A stretch of DNA of 64,000 nt, taken from positions 123,602-187,601 of the forward strand of contig NZ_JACICC010000007.1 of NCBI RefSeq assembly GCF_014195635.1. Direction: 5' to 3'. The stretch's first letter is position 1. The number at the start of each line of letters is the position of its first letter. Made by a program: the position numbers and the translations under genes. Positions 16,334 through 25,908 of this stretch are shown here, piece by piece. The stretch is from Pseudochelatococcus contaminans. Lineage in GTDB: Bacteria; Pseudomonadota; Alphaproteobacteria; Rhizobiales; Beijerinckiaceae. The notes below the pieces were generated by a model. The model was not told the origin of the DNA and ran no database searches. It saw only the letters and a program-made list of their open reading frames with translations.

Positions 16334-19300
16334 TCAATCCTTGTCATTCTTGCGCGACTCGAGCGTTTGCTTGAGCGCTGCAAGCTTTGCGAAAGGCGAG
16401 TCCGGATCCGGCGCGCGGTCGTTGCGGGAAGGTGCGCCGCGGCGGTCTTGCCACGATTTACCCTGGCCACCCTTGCCTTGTCCGCCTCTGCCTTGATCGG
16501 CGTGCGACTGGCCATATCCGCCCTTGCTTGGCGGCCTGCCTTGTCCTCCGCGACCGCCCCTGCGGTCGGAGCGGTTGTCGCCTTCGCCGCCCTCCTGTCC
16601 GCCCCCGCGATTCCGGCTGGCATCGCTGTAGGCATCGAGACGACGGGTCCGCTCTGGCCGATCCCGGCGCTGCTGTTGGTCGGCATCCGTCCGCGATCCG
16701 CCCTCCGGACGGGCATCGCCACTTCCACCTTCGCCGGATGTCTGGCCGGCGCCTTGCTGTTGTGGGCGTCCACGTCCGCCGCCGCCCCTGCCGCGACGTT
16801 CGCCATGGCGTTGCTGATTGGGCTGATGCCGATGTGGCCGCCAGATTTCAATATCTGAGGTCTCCGCAACTGCCTCGTCGCCAGGCTGCGGTGCCTCGCC
16901 TTCGGCTGCCGTGGATTCCGTAGCAGAAGGCTCGGCGGACTCATTTGCGGCCGTAGGTTCGGCTGATGCGGAGTCTGTGGTGTCAGCAACGGTTTCGCCG
17001 GTCGTGGCTGATGCCTGTGTAGGCTCGACAGATGATGCTGCCGAGGCTTCATCGGCGGGCGACGCTGTCTCGACGCCAGCTTCTGCCGCCTCGGATTCTG
17101 CCGCCACAGCGACATCGGCCGTTTCTGCTACCGGCTGCTGCTCTTCGGTTTCCGCCGCCTCTGAAGACGTGGGCGCGTCGCCGTCCACAACACTCTCGCC
17201 AACGGGAGCCTGCGGTTCTTCCTGTGCCGTCTCGTCCGTCAGCACCGCCTCGTCGTCTGTCGCAACGGGTGCGGACACAAGACGCGGCGCTGCAACCAGC
17301 TCCACGGTGATCGCAGGGCCGGTCCGTTTTTCGACCACATAACCGAGCGAACGCAAAATCGAGGAGAAATCTTCCCCGGCGCATCCGGCAAGCGACGTCA
17401 TGGCCACTGTCACGACGAAGCCATCGCCATCTGCCGCGCCTGCCGGCGGCTCGCCGGGCGTTACGCCGGGGCGATAGGCAATGGCAGGGCGGATGAGATC
17501 TGCCAGTCGCTCCAGAATATCCACGCGCAGAGCCCGTTCGCCGCACACACGGAAGCCCGCGGCCCTGTACAGACCCTTGGCGATTTCCGACTCAACCTTG
17601 AACGAGGTGCGGCCGGAGGAAGCCAGGTGGGCGATGTCGTCGATGCCCGGCTGGTCGAGACCGCCGTGCTTGAGCGCCCAGAGCTGCGTGGCCAGCGCAC
17701 GCGGCGCGGGCTTCAGAAGCTGCGGAACGTAGATGTGGTAGGCGCCAAAACGTACACCGAACTTTCGCAGGACGGCCCGGCTTTCCTGATCGAGGCTTTT
17801 CACGTCCTGCGCTACACGGGCGCGCTCCAGCACGCCGAGCGACTCAGCAATCTGGAAAGCGACCCCACGGGCGAGGCCGGTGACTTCCTCGGCGTTTTCC
17901 AGGAGGTCCAGCGCGCCAAGCAACCGGGCGACGTAAGCCTTCAGCCAGGTGGTGAGTCGCGTCTCGACTTTTTCGCGCGCCCCGGCGGCGAGGGTATCGT
18001 CCGCGACGATGCGCAGGCCGGGGGACAGGAGCTTTTCGCCTTCCACGAGGCGGGCCACCGCATCGCCATTCCAGCGGATGATGCCGTCGTTGGAAAGCAG
18101 AAAGGTGTCATCGCCGCTGTTGGCGAGCCTTTCCGCTCTGGCTTCGATCTCGCCTGTCAGCGCTTTCTGGGCAGTGGCGCGCAGCGCCTTGGCCTCCTGG
18201 CCATTGACCTGTCCTTCGGCTTCGGCGTCCGGCGCAAACTGGAATCCCTGCAGGCGGCCAATATGTTGTCCTTCAACCAGGACATCGCCCGCAGTGGTGA
18301 CTTCGGCTTCGAGCATCTTGTTCTCTCTCAGGCGGCGCATCAGAACGCTGGTGCGACGATCCACGAAACGGCTGGCAAGCCGCTCGTGCAACGCATCGGA
18401 TAGTCTGTCCTCTACCTGACGCGTCACGTTCTGCCAATGGTCTGGATCACGTAACCAGTCAGGTCTGTTCGCTACGAATGTCCAGGTGCGCACCTGCGAG
18501 ATGCGTCCGGACAGCGTATCGATGTCGCCGTCCATCCGGTCGACGAGCCGGATTTGACGGGCGAACCAGTCGTCGGCGATGGCGCCGTGGCGCATCAGCG
18601 ACTCATAGATCGTGCCGACAAGCTCGGCATGGGCGGCGGAGGCAACCTTCCGATAATCCGGAACCTGACAGACCTCCCACAGTCTTTCAACCGCGCTTTT
18701 GCCGCGCGCGATGTCGCGGATGGTCTGATCGCGCGCCAGCACGTCCAGCGCGGCCACATCTTCCGCCACCGGAGCACGGGTCAGACCCGCCTCTCCGGGC
18801 GTCATCGCCAGGCTGGCCTGGAGGTTGCCGATGGTGTGAAAATTGAGGTCCGGATTGCGCCATTGCAGAATGCGCACGGGCTCGAACAGATGGTCCTGCA
18901 CGGCCTCGACAGTCTCGGCGTCGAAAGCCTCCGCGCGGCCTGTGGTGCCGAAGGTGCCGTCGCGCATATGCCGCCCGGCGCGGCCCGCGATCTGGCCGAT
19001 TTCAGCCGGATTGAGCGGGCGGAAGCCAAAGCCGTCAAACTTTCGCGTCGAGGCGAATGCGACGTGATCGACATCGAGGTTGAGGCCCATGCCGATGGCA
19101 TCGGTGGCGACGATATAATCCACATCGCCATCCTGATAAAGCGCCACCTGTGCGTTGCGCGTGCGCGGGGACAGCGCCCCCAGCACCACCGCCGCCCCGC
19201 CATGCTGGCGGCGAATCAGTTCGGCGATGGCATAAACCTCCTCGGCGGAGAAGGCGACGATGGCGGAACGGCGCGGCAACCGCGTAATCTTTTTCTCGCC

Positions 19301-19798
19301 GGCGAATGACAGATTGGAGAGGCGCGGCCGCGACACGACATTGACGCCCGGCAGCAACTGCTCCACCAGCGGGCGCATGGTGGCCGCCCCGATCACCAGC
19401 GTTTCGGCCCGGCCGCGCTGGTTCAACAGCCGGTCAGTAAAAACATGCCCGCGGTCGAAATGGCTGGCCAGCTGGATTTCGTCGATGGCACAGAACGCCA
19501 CATCGATATCGCGCGGCATGGCCTCGATGGTCGCAACCCAGTAACGGGCGTTGGGCGGCTTGATCTTTTCTTCGCCGGTGATCAGCGCCACGGCATCCGC
19601 GCCCGCACGCTCCACGACACGGTTGTAGACCTCGCGCGCCAGCAGCCGCAAAGGCAGGCCAATCATGCCGCTTTCGTGCGCCAGCATCCGCTCTATGGCG
19701 AGATGCGTCTTGCCGGTGTTCGTCGGTCCAAGAACGGCAGTGACGCCGCGTGCACGCACGCGCGCCGGCAGCGAGCGGGGAAGAGGACTAAGCGCCAT
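16334..19798 (-). CDS. SUV3-like RNA/DNA helicase with long disordered acidic and RG-rich tail
   Basis: About 1154 residues. The N-terminal SF2 helicase core has Walker A GPTNTGKTH, a DEIQ Walker B box (FCAIDEIQLASHFDRG), RRSAIVAFSAEEVY, TDAIGMGLNLDVDHVAF and QIAGRAGRH. This is the SUV3/MgpS pattern of mitochondrial degradosome-type helicases. A helical middle region reaches about residue 840. From there the chain is an Ala/Glu/Thr-rich acidic stretch (about 850-985), then a Gly/Arg/Gln-rich tail (about 990-1130), and a short helix at the end. The second in-frame Met (19798) is preferred since MALSPLPRSLPARVRARGV matches family starts. The likely role is RNA unwinding in decay or ribosome-linked processes. 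Confidence 0.88.
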   Translation of the reverse strand: MALSPLPRSLPARVRARGVTAVLGPTNTGKTHLAIERMLAHESGMIGLPLRLLAREVYNRVVERAGADAVALITGEEKIKPPNARYWVATIEAMPRDIDVAFCAIDEIQLASHFDRGHVFTDRLLNQRGRAETLVIGAATMRPLVEQLLPGVNVVSRPRLSNLSFAGEKKITRLPRRSAIVAFSAEEVYAIAELIRRQHGGAAVVLGALSPRTRNAQVALYQDGDVDYIVATDAIGMGLNLDVDHVAFASTRKFDGFGFRPLNPAEIGQIAGRAGRHMRDGTFGTTGRAEAFDAETVEAVQDHLFEPVRILQWRNPDLNFHTIGNLQASLAMTPGEAGLTRAPVAEDVAALDVLARDQTIRDIARGKSAVERLWEVCQVPDYRKVASAAHAELVGTIYESLMRHGAIADDWFARQIRLVDRMDGDIDTLSGRISQVRTWTFVANRPDWLRDPDHWQNVTRQVEDRLSDALHERLASRFVDRRTSVLMRRLRENKMLEAEVTTAGDVLVEGQHIGRLQGFQFAPDAEAEGQVNGQEAKALRATAQKALTGEIEARAERLANSGDDTFLLSNDGIIRWNGDAVARLVEGEKLLSPGLRIVADDTLAAGAREKVETRLTTWLKAYVARLLGALDLLENAEEVTGLARGVAFQIAESLGVLERARVAQDVKSLDQESRAVLRKFGVRFGAYHIYVPQLLKPAPRALATQLWALKHGGLDQPGIDDIAHLASSGRTSFKVESEIAKGLYRAAGFRVCGERALRVDILERLADLIRPAIAYRPGVTPGEPPAGAADGDGFVVTVAMTSLAGCAGEDFSSILRSLGYVVEKRTGPAITVELVAAPRLVSAPVATDDEAVLTDETAQEEPQAPVGESVVDGDAPTSSEAAETEEQQPVAETADVAVAAESEAAEAGVETASPADEASAASSVEPTQASATTGETVADTTDSASAEPTAANESAEPSATESTAAEGEAPQPGDEAVAETSDIEIWRPHRHQPNQQRHGERRGRGGGGRGRPQQQGAGQTSGEGGSGDARPEGGSRTDADQQQRRDRPERTRRLDAYSDASRNRGGGQEGGEGDNRSDRRGGRGGQGRPPSKGGYGQSHADQGRGGQGKGGQGKSWQDRRGAPSRNDRAPDPDSPFAKLAALKQTLESRKNDKD

Positions 19799-20217
19799 GG
19801 GAAACGACGAACACTCCACAGGCAGGGAAACGCCGGGCGATGTCGTTCAGAACGACGCACCGCCCGTTGATGCCCGCGCCCTGCCTTTGCAGGGGGCAGG
19901 TGATCCACCGGGCGTCCCGCCAGAACATGACCATAAAAAACACCGGGCAACATGAAACACACGGCACGCGCAATGCATGCCGGAAAGGCGCACGCCTCTC
20001 GCATCTCTAGCACATCAACCGCCGGAGGCCAGAGCATCCTGCTGCGAACAGGTATTATTTCCGGTCGAAAAATGCGTAAAATCAGCAATATGCGGCCAAG
20101 CATCGGCTTTCAGCGATGCATCCGGCGCTTCAATGTGCCGACGGCGGGCACCGCCGATGCACGTGCGGCCAAAGCAGCGAATGCAAAGCCGAATCACTTT
20201 TGCGGCCGAAGCCGTTT
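19799..20217. other. Intergenic region between helicase and DUF3108 genes
   Basis: About 420 nt with no recognisable gene. It must hold the helicase promoter on the minus strand. No strong hairpin or repeat was seen. Confidence 0.45.
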
Positions 20218-21114
20218 TCAGTTGCTCGCCCGCAATTGCCGTTTCTCCGTGGCCGAGGTCGGCGTAACGAGATCAGGTTTCGGAGCGCCGCCCGGAAAGC
20301 GGGTTGCCTCGATCACCACCTGACCGATGGGTGAACGCACAGCAATGCGATAGGGCAGGAACAGGCGGCCATCGGGCGATGGCGCCAGCCACACCTCGAT
20401 ATCGCGGTTGTTTTCCATGAAGCGGATATCTTCACGGTTGGCCACGTGGCCGGAAATTGGCAGATAACGGCCCGAGCACACCGCGACGGTGCCGGAATAG
20501 GCGCGGCCGTTGATCTTCTGCGCCCGGGCGAAAGACAGTGGAATGTCAAAGCGTGCGGAGCCATCGAAGAGCGGCAGCGTGCGGTTGCAGGCGGCCGGAT
20601 CGCCGGCGAGGGCCTTGCCGGCCACGGGCATCAGCAGCGCACTGACCGGATCGACGATGTTGCGGGTGTCGCCATCGCGCAGCGCGATGCGATCCTTGCG
20701 GTTCGGCACGGGGGGCGAGACCTTCAGTGCCCGCACCGAGCCATCGGCAAGCGCCATGCGGACGCTGACGGAACGGTTGCCCGACGCGGTCGTGACGGCG
20801 AAGCTGGCCGGCACCACGGCAGCACCCGACAAAGAGCCGGAGGCGCTGCCAGCGCCCTTGCCATCCGTCATGACCCCTGCAAGCCCCGTCAGGCGCGTCC
20901 AGACGTCGGCTTTGTAACGATTGCCGTCGACTGCGACGTTGAGCCGCGCCACGCCGATCTGCATGCCCATGAGCGTCACGTCATATCGGGTTTCGAGCTG
21001 GCTGTTTTCAGAAGCGGCGGCGCTATCCGCCGTCCGCGCTTCTGCCTGCTGCATCGGGGCAGTGAAAAACAACGGACTCAAGCAGCCCGCCGCGAGCATA
21101 AGGTGCCGCATCAT
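20218..21114 (-). CDS. DUF3108 periplasmic protein
   Basis: A 298-residue exported protein with a signal sequence (MMRHLMLAAGCLSPLFFTAP, cleavage likely after EARTA) and a DUF3108 beta-barrel-like domain (about 40-290) with ETRYDVTLMGMQIGVARL and IEVWLAPSPDGRLFLPYRI. The function is unknown. In Hyphomicrobiales this gene sits beside rpmB and the cobST pair, as here. The start at 21114 fits the signal peptide better than the upstream in-frame codon at 21159. Confidence 0.85.
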   Translation of the reverse strand: MMRHLMLAAGCLSPLFFTAPMQQAEARTADSAAASENSQLETRYDVTLMGMQIGVARLNVAVDGNRYKADVWTRLTGLAGVMTDGKGAGSASGSLSGAAVVPASFAVTTASGNRSVSVRMALADGSVRALKVSPPVPNRKDRIALRDGDTRNIVDPVSALLMPVAGKALAGDPAACNRTLPLFDGSARFDIPLSFARAQKINGRAYSGTVAVCSGRYLPISGHVANREDIRFMENNRDIEVWLAPSPDGRLFLPYRIAVRSPIGQVVIEATRFPGGAPKPDLVTPTSATEKRQLRASN

Positions 21115-21374
21115 GCGTCGATCACTCCCTTGACTGAGGCGTCTCCCGCCGCCGCGCACAACCGCGCGGCAAAGACGGGAAAAGGCGGGCCGATGGAATC
21201 ACTGGTGCAGCCCACATCGGACAGAATCACCCACTATGGATAACGATGTGTAAACGTGACCGGGCTTTCTTCAGCTTTTGCCGCGAATCCGCCGTTTCCG
21301 GGCGCGCGGCGGGTCGTAGAACCATTCCGAACGCTTCTTTTGCGTCATCCGCATGACAAAGCGCCGTGTGCTCC

Positions 21375-21404
21375 TTGACGCCGGGGGCGCTGATACACTA
21401 TACA
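21375..21404 (+). promoter_or_regulatory. Likely housekeeping promoter of rpmB
   Basis: TTGACG (21375-21380) and TATACA (21399-21404) are separated by 18 bp (17 bp if CTATAC is taken as the -10). The leader to the rpmB start is about 115 nt. Confidence 0.6.
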
Positions 21405-21526
21405 CCCGCATCTTTCATGGGACATGGGATGTCCGCATTCCCGGCGGTAACGTCGGGCTTTTGCCGTTTTGCGCTTAGTGCGCGACGGTGCGGGCACCCT
21501 CCAAGCACTAATTAAGGATGATCGTC

Positions 21527-21823
21527 ATGGCGCGCCGCTGCGAACTGACGGGTAAGGCCGTTCTCGTCGGCCATCTCGTAAGCCACTCGAACCGCAAGAC
21601 CAAGCGTCGGTTCCTCCCCAACCTCGTCAAGGTGACGTTGCAGTCGGAGGCGCTTGAGCGCTCCGTGCGCCTGCGCATCAGCGCGGCTGCCCTGCGTTCG
21701 GTCGAGCACCGCGGGGGTCTCGACGCGTTCCTCGTCAAGGCCGGTGAGGATGATCTGTCGCTCGGCGCTCGTGCGCTGAAGCGCGAGATCGCCCGCAAGC
21801 ACGCCGAAGCGCTGGCAAGCTGA
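21527..21823 (+). CDS. rpmB: 50S ribosomal protein L28
   Basis: A 98-residue L28 protein starting [20 protein letters not shown]. It is of the longer alphaproteobacterial type (others are about 78 residues). It is a structural protein of the large subunit near the exit-site tRNA. The start at 21527 follows an AAGGA ribosome-binding site by 8 nt; a second in-frame ATG at 21518 lies inside that site region and is not used. It is preceded by a readable -35/-10 promoter. Confidence 0.97.
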   Translation: MARRCELTGKAVLVGHLVSHSNRKTKRRFLPNLVKVTLQSEALERSVRLRISAAALRSVEHRGGLDAFLVKAGEDDLSLGARALKREIARKHAEALAS

Positions 21824-21861
21824 TCGCCGACCCTCGACGGTTGTCGGCCAAGGGGCGTGCC

Positions 21862-22485
21862 ATGCGTGATATCGGTCGCGGTATCGGTAACGAAGTGAAG
21901 CGGTTGTGGTGGCCAGTGGCTGCCATGGCCGCTGTCGTCGTTGTGTCGAACATTGCGGTTCAACACCCATTCACGCCGTGGGGCTTGCAGGATTATCTGA
22001 CGTGGGGCGCGTTCACCTATCCGGCGGCGTTTCTCATTACAGATCTGACCAACCGCCGATTCGGCGTTCAGGCGGCGCGCCGCCTCGTGGCGGTGGGGTT
22101 CCTGATCGCTGTCGTGATGTCGGCTGTGCTGTCGGAGCCGCGCATTGCTGCGGCATCCGGCATCGCCTTTCTCGTCGGCCAGTTGCTGGATGTGTCGGTG
22201 TTCAACCGCCTGCGCCGTCTTGCATGGTGGCGGGCGCCGCTTGCTTCGGGCATCATCGGTTCAGCCATCGATACCGCGCTGTTCTTTTCACTGGCCTTTG
22301 CAGGCGTGGTGACCGACGTGGCAACTTATGGGGTTGCAGGTTGGCAGGTAACCGCGCCGGTGTGGGTGGTGTGGGGCGTCAGCGATTTTCTTGTCAAGGT
22401 GGGCATGGCCTTGCTCATGCTGGTGCCTTACGGCGCGCTGCTGCGTCTCATCGCACCCGTTGACGTGTCGCGGGCGCGTAGCTAA
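21862..22485 (+). CDS. VUT-family membrane transporter (YhhQ / queuosine-precursor transporter-like)
   Basis: A 207-residue protein with five to six membrane helices. The motifs FTYPAAFLITDLTNRRFG and IGSAIDTALFFSLAF match the VUT/YhhQ family, which imports queuosine precursors (preQ0/preQ1) or related compounds. The start at 21862 is preceded by AAGGGG; a TTG at 21841 is in frame. It lies 38 nt after rpmB and may be co-transcribed with it, ending at a clear terminator. The substrate is inferred only from the family. Confidence 0.82.
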   Translation: MRDIGRGIGNEVKRLWWPVAAMAAVVVVSNIAVQHPFTPWGLQDYLTWGAFTYPAAFLITDLTNRRFGVQAARRLVAVGFLIAVVMSAVLSEPRIAAASGIAFLVGQLLDVSVFNRLRRLAWWRAPLASGIIGSAIDTALFFSLAFAGVVTDVATYGVAGWQVTAPVWVVWGVSDFLVKVGMALLMLVPYGALLRLIAPVDVSRARS

Positions 22486-22512
22486 ACCGCTTCCCTGAAT
22501 CAAAATGATCTG

Positions 22513-22547
22513 AAAAAAGCCGGTCAGAATACTGACCGGCTTTTTGT
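22513..22547. terminator. Bidirectional intrinsic terminator between the VUT gene and cobT
   Basis: AAAGCCGGTCAG and CTGACCGGCTTT flank an AATA loop, with an A-run on the left and a T-run on the right, so it can stop transcription from both convergent genes. Confidence 0.92.
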
Positions 22548-22573
22548 ATTGTTCTTTTGAATGGACGAGAGAA

Positions 22574-24478
22574 TCAACCGGCCCGCTTGCGGCGGCGGCT
22601 GCCTTGTTGCGGTTGGCCGTGGCTTTCCTCGAACAGTTCCGCCAATTTATCGGTCATTGCACCACCGAGTTCCTCGGCATCGACGATCGTCACCGCGCGC
22701 TTGTAGTAGCGCGTCACATCGTGGCCGATACCGATGGCGATGAGTTCAACCGGCGACCGGCCTTCGATCTCCTCGATGACGCCGCGCAGATGGCGCTCCA
22801 GATAGTTGCCGGGGTTTACCGACAGCGTCGAATCATCGACCGGCGCACCATCGGAAATCACCATCAGGATGCGACGTTGTTCCGGCCGGCCAAGCAATCG
22901 CTTGTGTGCCCAGTCGAGCGCTTCACCGTCGATGTTTTCCTTCAACAGCCCTTCGCGCATCATCAGGCCAAGGTTACGGCGTGCGCGCCGCCATGGCGCG
23001 TCCGCAGACTTGTAGATGATATGGCGCAGATCGTTGAGACGTCCCGGCCCCTGCGGCTTTCCAGCTTGCAACCACGCCTCGCGTGACTGCCCGCCCTTCC
23101 AGGCCCGGGTGGTGAAGCCGAGGATTTCCACCTTCACGGCGCAACGTTCGAGCGTGCGCGCAAGAATATCGGCGCATGTTGCCGCCACGGTAATCGGCCT
23201 GCCACGCATGGAGCCCGAGTTATCGATCAGCAGCGTCACCACCGTATCGCGGAAGTCCATATCCTTCTCGAATTTGAACGACAGCGGCTGGAATGGATCG
23301 ATGATGACGCGCGTTAGACGAGCCGGATCGAGGATGCCCTCTTCGAGGTCAAACTCCCATGCCCGGTTCTGCTGCGCCAGAAGGCGGCGTTGCAGCCTGT
23401 TGGCAAGTCGGGCGACAACGCCCTGAACATTGGCGATCTGTTTGTCGAGATAGGCACGCAGCCGTGTCAGTTCGTCGGCGTCGCAAAGATCCTCGGCGGC
23501 GATTTCCTCGTCGAAGCGCGTCGTGTACGCTTTGTATACGGGGCCGCGCCACTCCTCCGCATTCGCTTGCGGCGGGTTACGGGCCGTGCCGGACTCCTCG
23601 GCATCGGAGGATTCGCTCTCTTCCGGAATTTCTCCAGACGGAGCGTCGTCCGCTTCGGATGTGCCTTCCTCCATATCGTCGGAACTGGCATCCATGGCAT
23701 CGATGCGAGCCTGTTCCGTGTCGGAGCTCTGCTGGGCCTCGCCGTCGCTGCTCTCTTCCTCGCCTTGCGCCTCGTCCTGATCACCGTCGTCGCTATCGTC
23801 CGGCTCAAGGTTGGCGTCGTCGGCCATATCAAGCGAGGCAAGCAACTCCCGGATGTTGCGCGCGAAGGCAAACTGGTCGTCGATATTGCCGGTAAGGCGG
23901 TCGAGATCCTTGCCTGCCCGCGCCTCGATCGCATCGCGCCACAGGGAGACGATCTTTTCGGCTGCCGCCGGCGGCTTCAGACCCGTCAGGCGCTCACGCA
24001 CCATCAGCGCCAGCGCGTCTGCGACGGGCGCGTCGGCGCGGTCGGTGATTTCGGCATAGTTGCCGCGATGATAACGATCCTCAAGCATCGCGGCGATGTT
24101 CGCGCCCACGCCGCTCATGCGGCGTGCGCCAATGGCCTCGACACGCGCCTGCTCAATCGCGTTATAGGCTTCCAAAGCTGCCGCCCCCTCGGGCGCCAGC
24201 TTCTGATGCACGGCCTTGTTATGCACCGCGAGGCGTAACGCCATGGAATCGGCATTGCCACGGATCACGGCGATGTCCTGCGGCGAGGGCCGGCGCGGTG
24301 GTTCCGGCAACCGGGCGCGCTCATCGGTCAACGATGGCCGGTCGTTCGAGAACGTGACTTCAAGTTCCCGCGCGAGCGGACCGGCGATGCCGCGTAAGGT
24401 GCCGGCGACAGCTTGCTTGAGCGGCTCCGTCACGTTCGGCTGTACGCCCGTGGACCGCCTCTGGTTGGTGATCGTCAT
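22574..24478 (-). CDS. cobT: Cobaltochelatase subunit CobT
   Basis: A 634-residue CobT. The N-terminal helical region is followed by a highly acidic linker (about 215-310, Asp/Glu/Ser-rich) and a C-terminal von Willebrand A-type domain with the MIDAS motif [10 protein letters not shown] (about 415) and [12 protein letters not shown]. With CobS and CobN it inserts cobalt into hydrogenobyrinic acid a,c-diamide in the aerobic B12 pathway. Its acidic linker and MIDAS domain are also those of Mg-chelatase subunit D. It lies 46 nt downstream of cobS in one operon and ends at a terminator. Confidence 0.96.
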   Translation of the reverse strand: MTITNQRRSTGVQPNVTEPLKQAVAGTLRGIAGPLARELEVTFSNDRPSLTDERARLPEPPRRPSPQDIAVIRGNADSMALRLAVHNKAVHQKLAPEGAAALEAYNAIEQARVEAIGARRMSGVGANIAAMLEDRYHRGNYAEITDRADAPVADALALMVRERLTGLKPPAAAEKIVSLWRDAIEARAGKDLDRLTGNIDDQFAFARNIRELLASLDMADDANLEPDDSDDGDQDEAQGEEESSDGEAQQSSDTEQARIDAMDASSDDMEEGTSEADDAPSGEIPEESESSDAEESGTARNPPQANAEEWRGPVYKAYTTRFDEEIAAEDLCDADELTRLRAYLDKQIANVQGVVARLANRLQRRLLAQQNRAWEFDLEEGILDPARLTRVIIDPFQPLSFKFEKDMDFRDTVVTLLIDNSGSMRGRPITVAATCADILARTLERCAVKVEILGFTTRAWKGGQSREAWLQAGKPQGPGRLNDLRHIIYKSADAPWRRARRNLGLMMREGLLKENIDGEALDWAHKRLLGRPEQRRILMVISDGAPVDDSTLSVNPGNYLERHLRGVIEEIEGRSPVELIAIGIGHDVTRYYKRAVTIVDAEELGGAMTDKLAELFEESHGQPQQGSRRRKRAG

Positions 24479-24524
24479 CGCATCCGTTACTTGCTTCGCC
24501 CGCCGCTGCCGACGTGCGGCCCTG

Positions 24525-25529
24525 TCAGGACAGCGCCACGTTGGCGGCGGATTCAGGCAGTTCCTGACCGAAGCAGCGCTGATAGAACTCGGCCACCAGC
24601 GGACGCTCGGTCTCGTCGCACTTGTTGAGGAACGTCAGGCGGAACGCAAAGGCTAGGTCGCCGAAAATGTCGGCGTTCTCGGCCCACGTCAGCACCGTTC
24701 GCGGGCTCATCACCGTCGACAGGTCGCCATTGATGAAGGCGTTACGCGTCAGCCCGGCAAGGCGCACCATGCGGTTGACGGTGTCGCGGCCCTGCGCGGT
24801 GCGGTAGCTGTGCACCTTGGCGGCGATGATCTCGACTTCCTTGTCATGCGGCAGATAGTTGAGCGTCGCGACGATTGACCAACGGTCCATCTGGCCCTGG
24901 TTGATCTGCTGCGTGCCGTGATACAGGCCCGACGTATCGCCAAGACCGACGGTGTTCGTGGTCGCGAACAGGCGGAAGGCCGGATGCGGGCGGATCACGC
25001 GGTTCTGATCGAGAAGCGTCAGACGACCGGAAACTTCCAGCACGCGCTGAATAACGAACATCACGTCCGGACGGCCGGCGTCGTACTCGTCGAAAACCAG
25101 CGCCACATTGTTCTGCAACGCCCACGGCAGAATACCGTCACGAAATTCGGTGACCTGATGCCCGTCCCGCACCACGATGGCATCCTTGCCCACGAGGTCC
25201 ACGCGGCTGACGTGGCTATCGAGGTTGACGCGCACACACGGCCAGTTGAGGCGGGCTGCAACCTGCTCGATATGCGTCGATTTGCCGGTGCCGTGATAAC
25301 CCGTGACCATCACGCGGCGGTTGCGCGCAAAGCCTGCCAGAATGGCAAGTGTGGTCTCGCGGTCAAACAGGTAATCGGGATCGGCGTCCGGCACATGTTC
25401 ATCCGGTTCGGCGAACGCGGGAACCTCAAGATCGGAGTCGATGCCGAATGTCTCACGAACGGAAAGCTTCAGTGTCGGCAATTTCAGGTCGGCAGGCTCA
25501 CCGGCCTGGATCGTTGTTGTCTGTTGCAT
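24525..25529 (-). CDS. cobS: Cobaltochelatase subunit CobS (AAA+ ATPase)
   Basis: A 334-residue AAA+ ATPase. Walker A is [10 protein letters not shown] (near residue 88), Walker B is [13 protein letters not shown] and sensor 1 is [13 protein letters not shown]. It forms the ring that powers cobalt insertion with CobT and CobN; cobN is not in the window. The start at 25529 has a GAGGA ribosome-binding site; an extension to 25574 lacks one. Confidence 0.96.
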   Translation of the reverse strand: MQQTTTIQAGEPADLKLPTLKLSVRETFGIDSDLEVPAFAEPDEHVPDADPDYLFDRETTLAILAGFARNRRVMVTGYHGTGKSTHIEQVAARLNWPCVRVNLDSHVSRVDLVGKDAIVVRDGHQVTEFRDGILPWALQNNVALVFDEYDAGRPDVMFVIQRVLEVSGRLTLLDQNRVIRPHPAFRLFATTNTVGLGDTSGLYHGTQQINQGQMDRWSIVATLNYLPHDKEVEIIAAKVHSYRTAQGRDTVNRMVRLAGLTRNAFINGDLSTVMSPRTVLTWAENADIFGDLAFAFRLTFLNKCDETERPLVAEFYQRCFGQELPESAANVALS

Positions 25530-25908
25530 AAGTCCTCGCTCCCGCGGGCGGAGAACGTGGGGACGGCGTTTCACGCACCACCCGACTCAACCGCTCACCG
25601 CACGGCTGGCTGAACGATAACGGACCAGAACAGGGTCGCCAAGCCCCCGAAACTGCATCATGTTCCCCGATGTCAGGCTAACGGGCACCTTCGCGGCCAC
25701 ATGAGAAAGCCGGCTCGGCTTCTTTTTACGGAATTTACGAGATTTTCTGTCGATATACAGGATTTTCCGGGTTTGGATCGTCAATTGACATGCTGTCACG
25801 TTTCGCTCACGACGCGCGGCAGATGAGTCTCACGCCAGTGCCTGCCAAAATCTCCTGTTGACAATTCAGCGTGGGCGGCTCTTGTCCCTGAGCCACCCGC
25901 GAAAAACA
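25530..25908. other. Intergenic region between the PBP1A gene and cobS
   Basis: 379 nt. It holds an AT-rich stretch (25725-25775) that probably contains the cobS promoter on the minus strand. No gene seen. Confidence 0.45.

Noticed and set aside
16274..16858. Hydrophobic-looking open frame opposite the helicase tail
   Set aside because: The apparent membrane segments arise from reading the GGC/CGC-rich RG-repeat DNA on the reverse strand.
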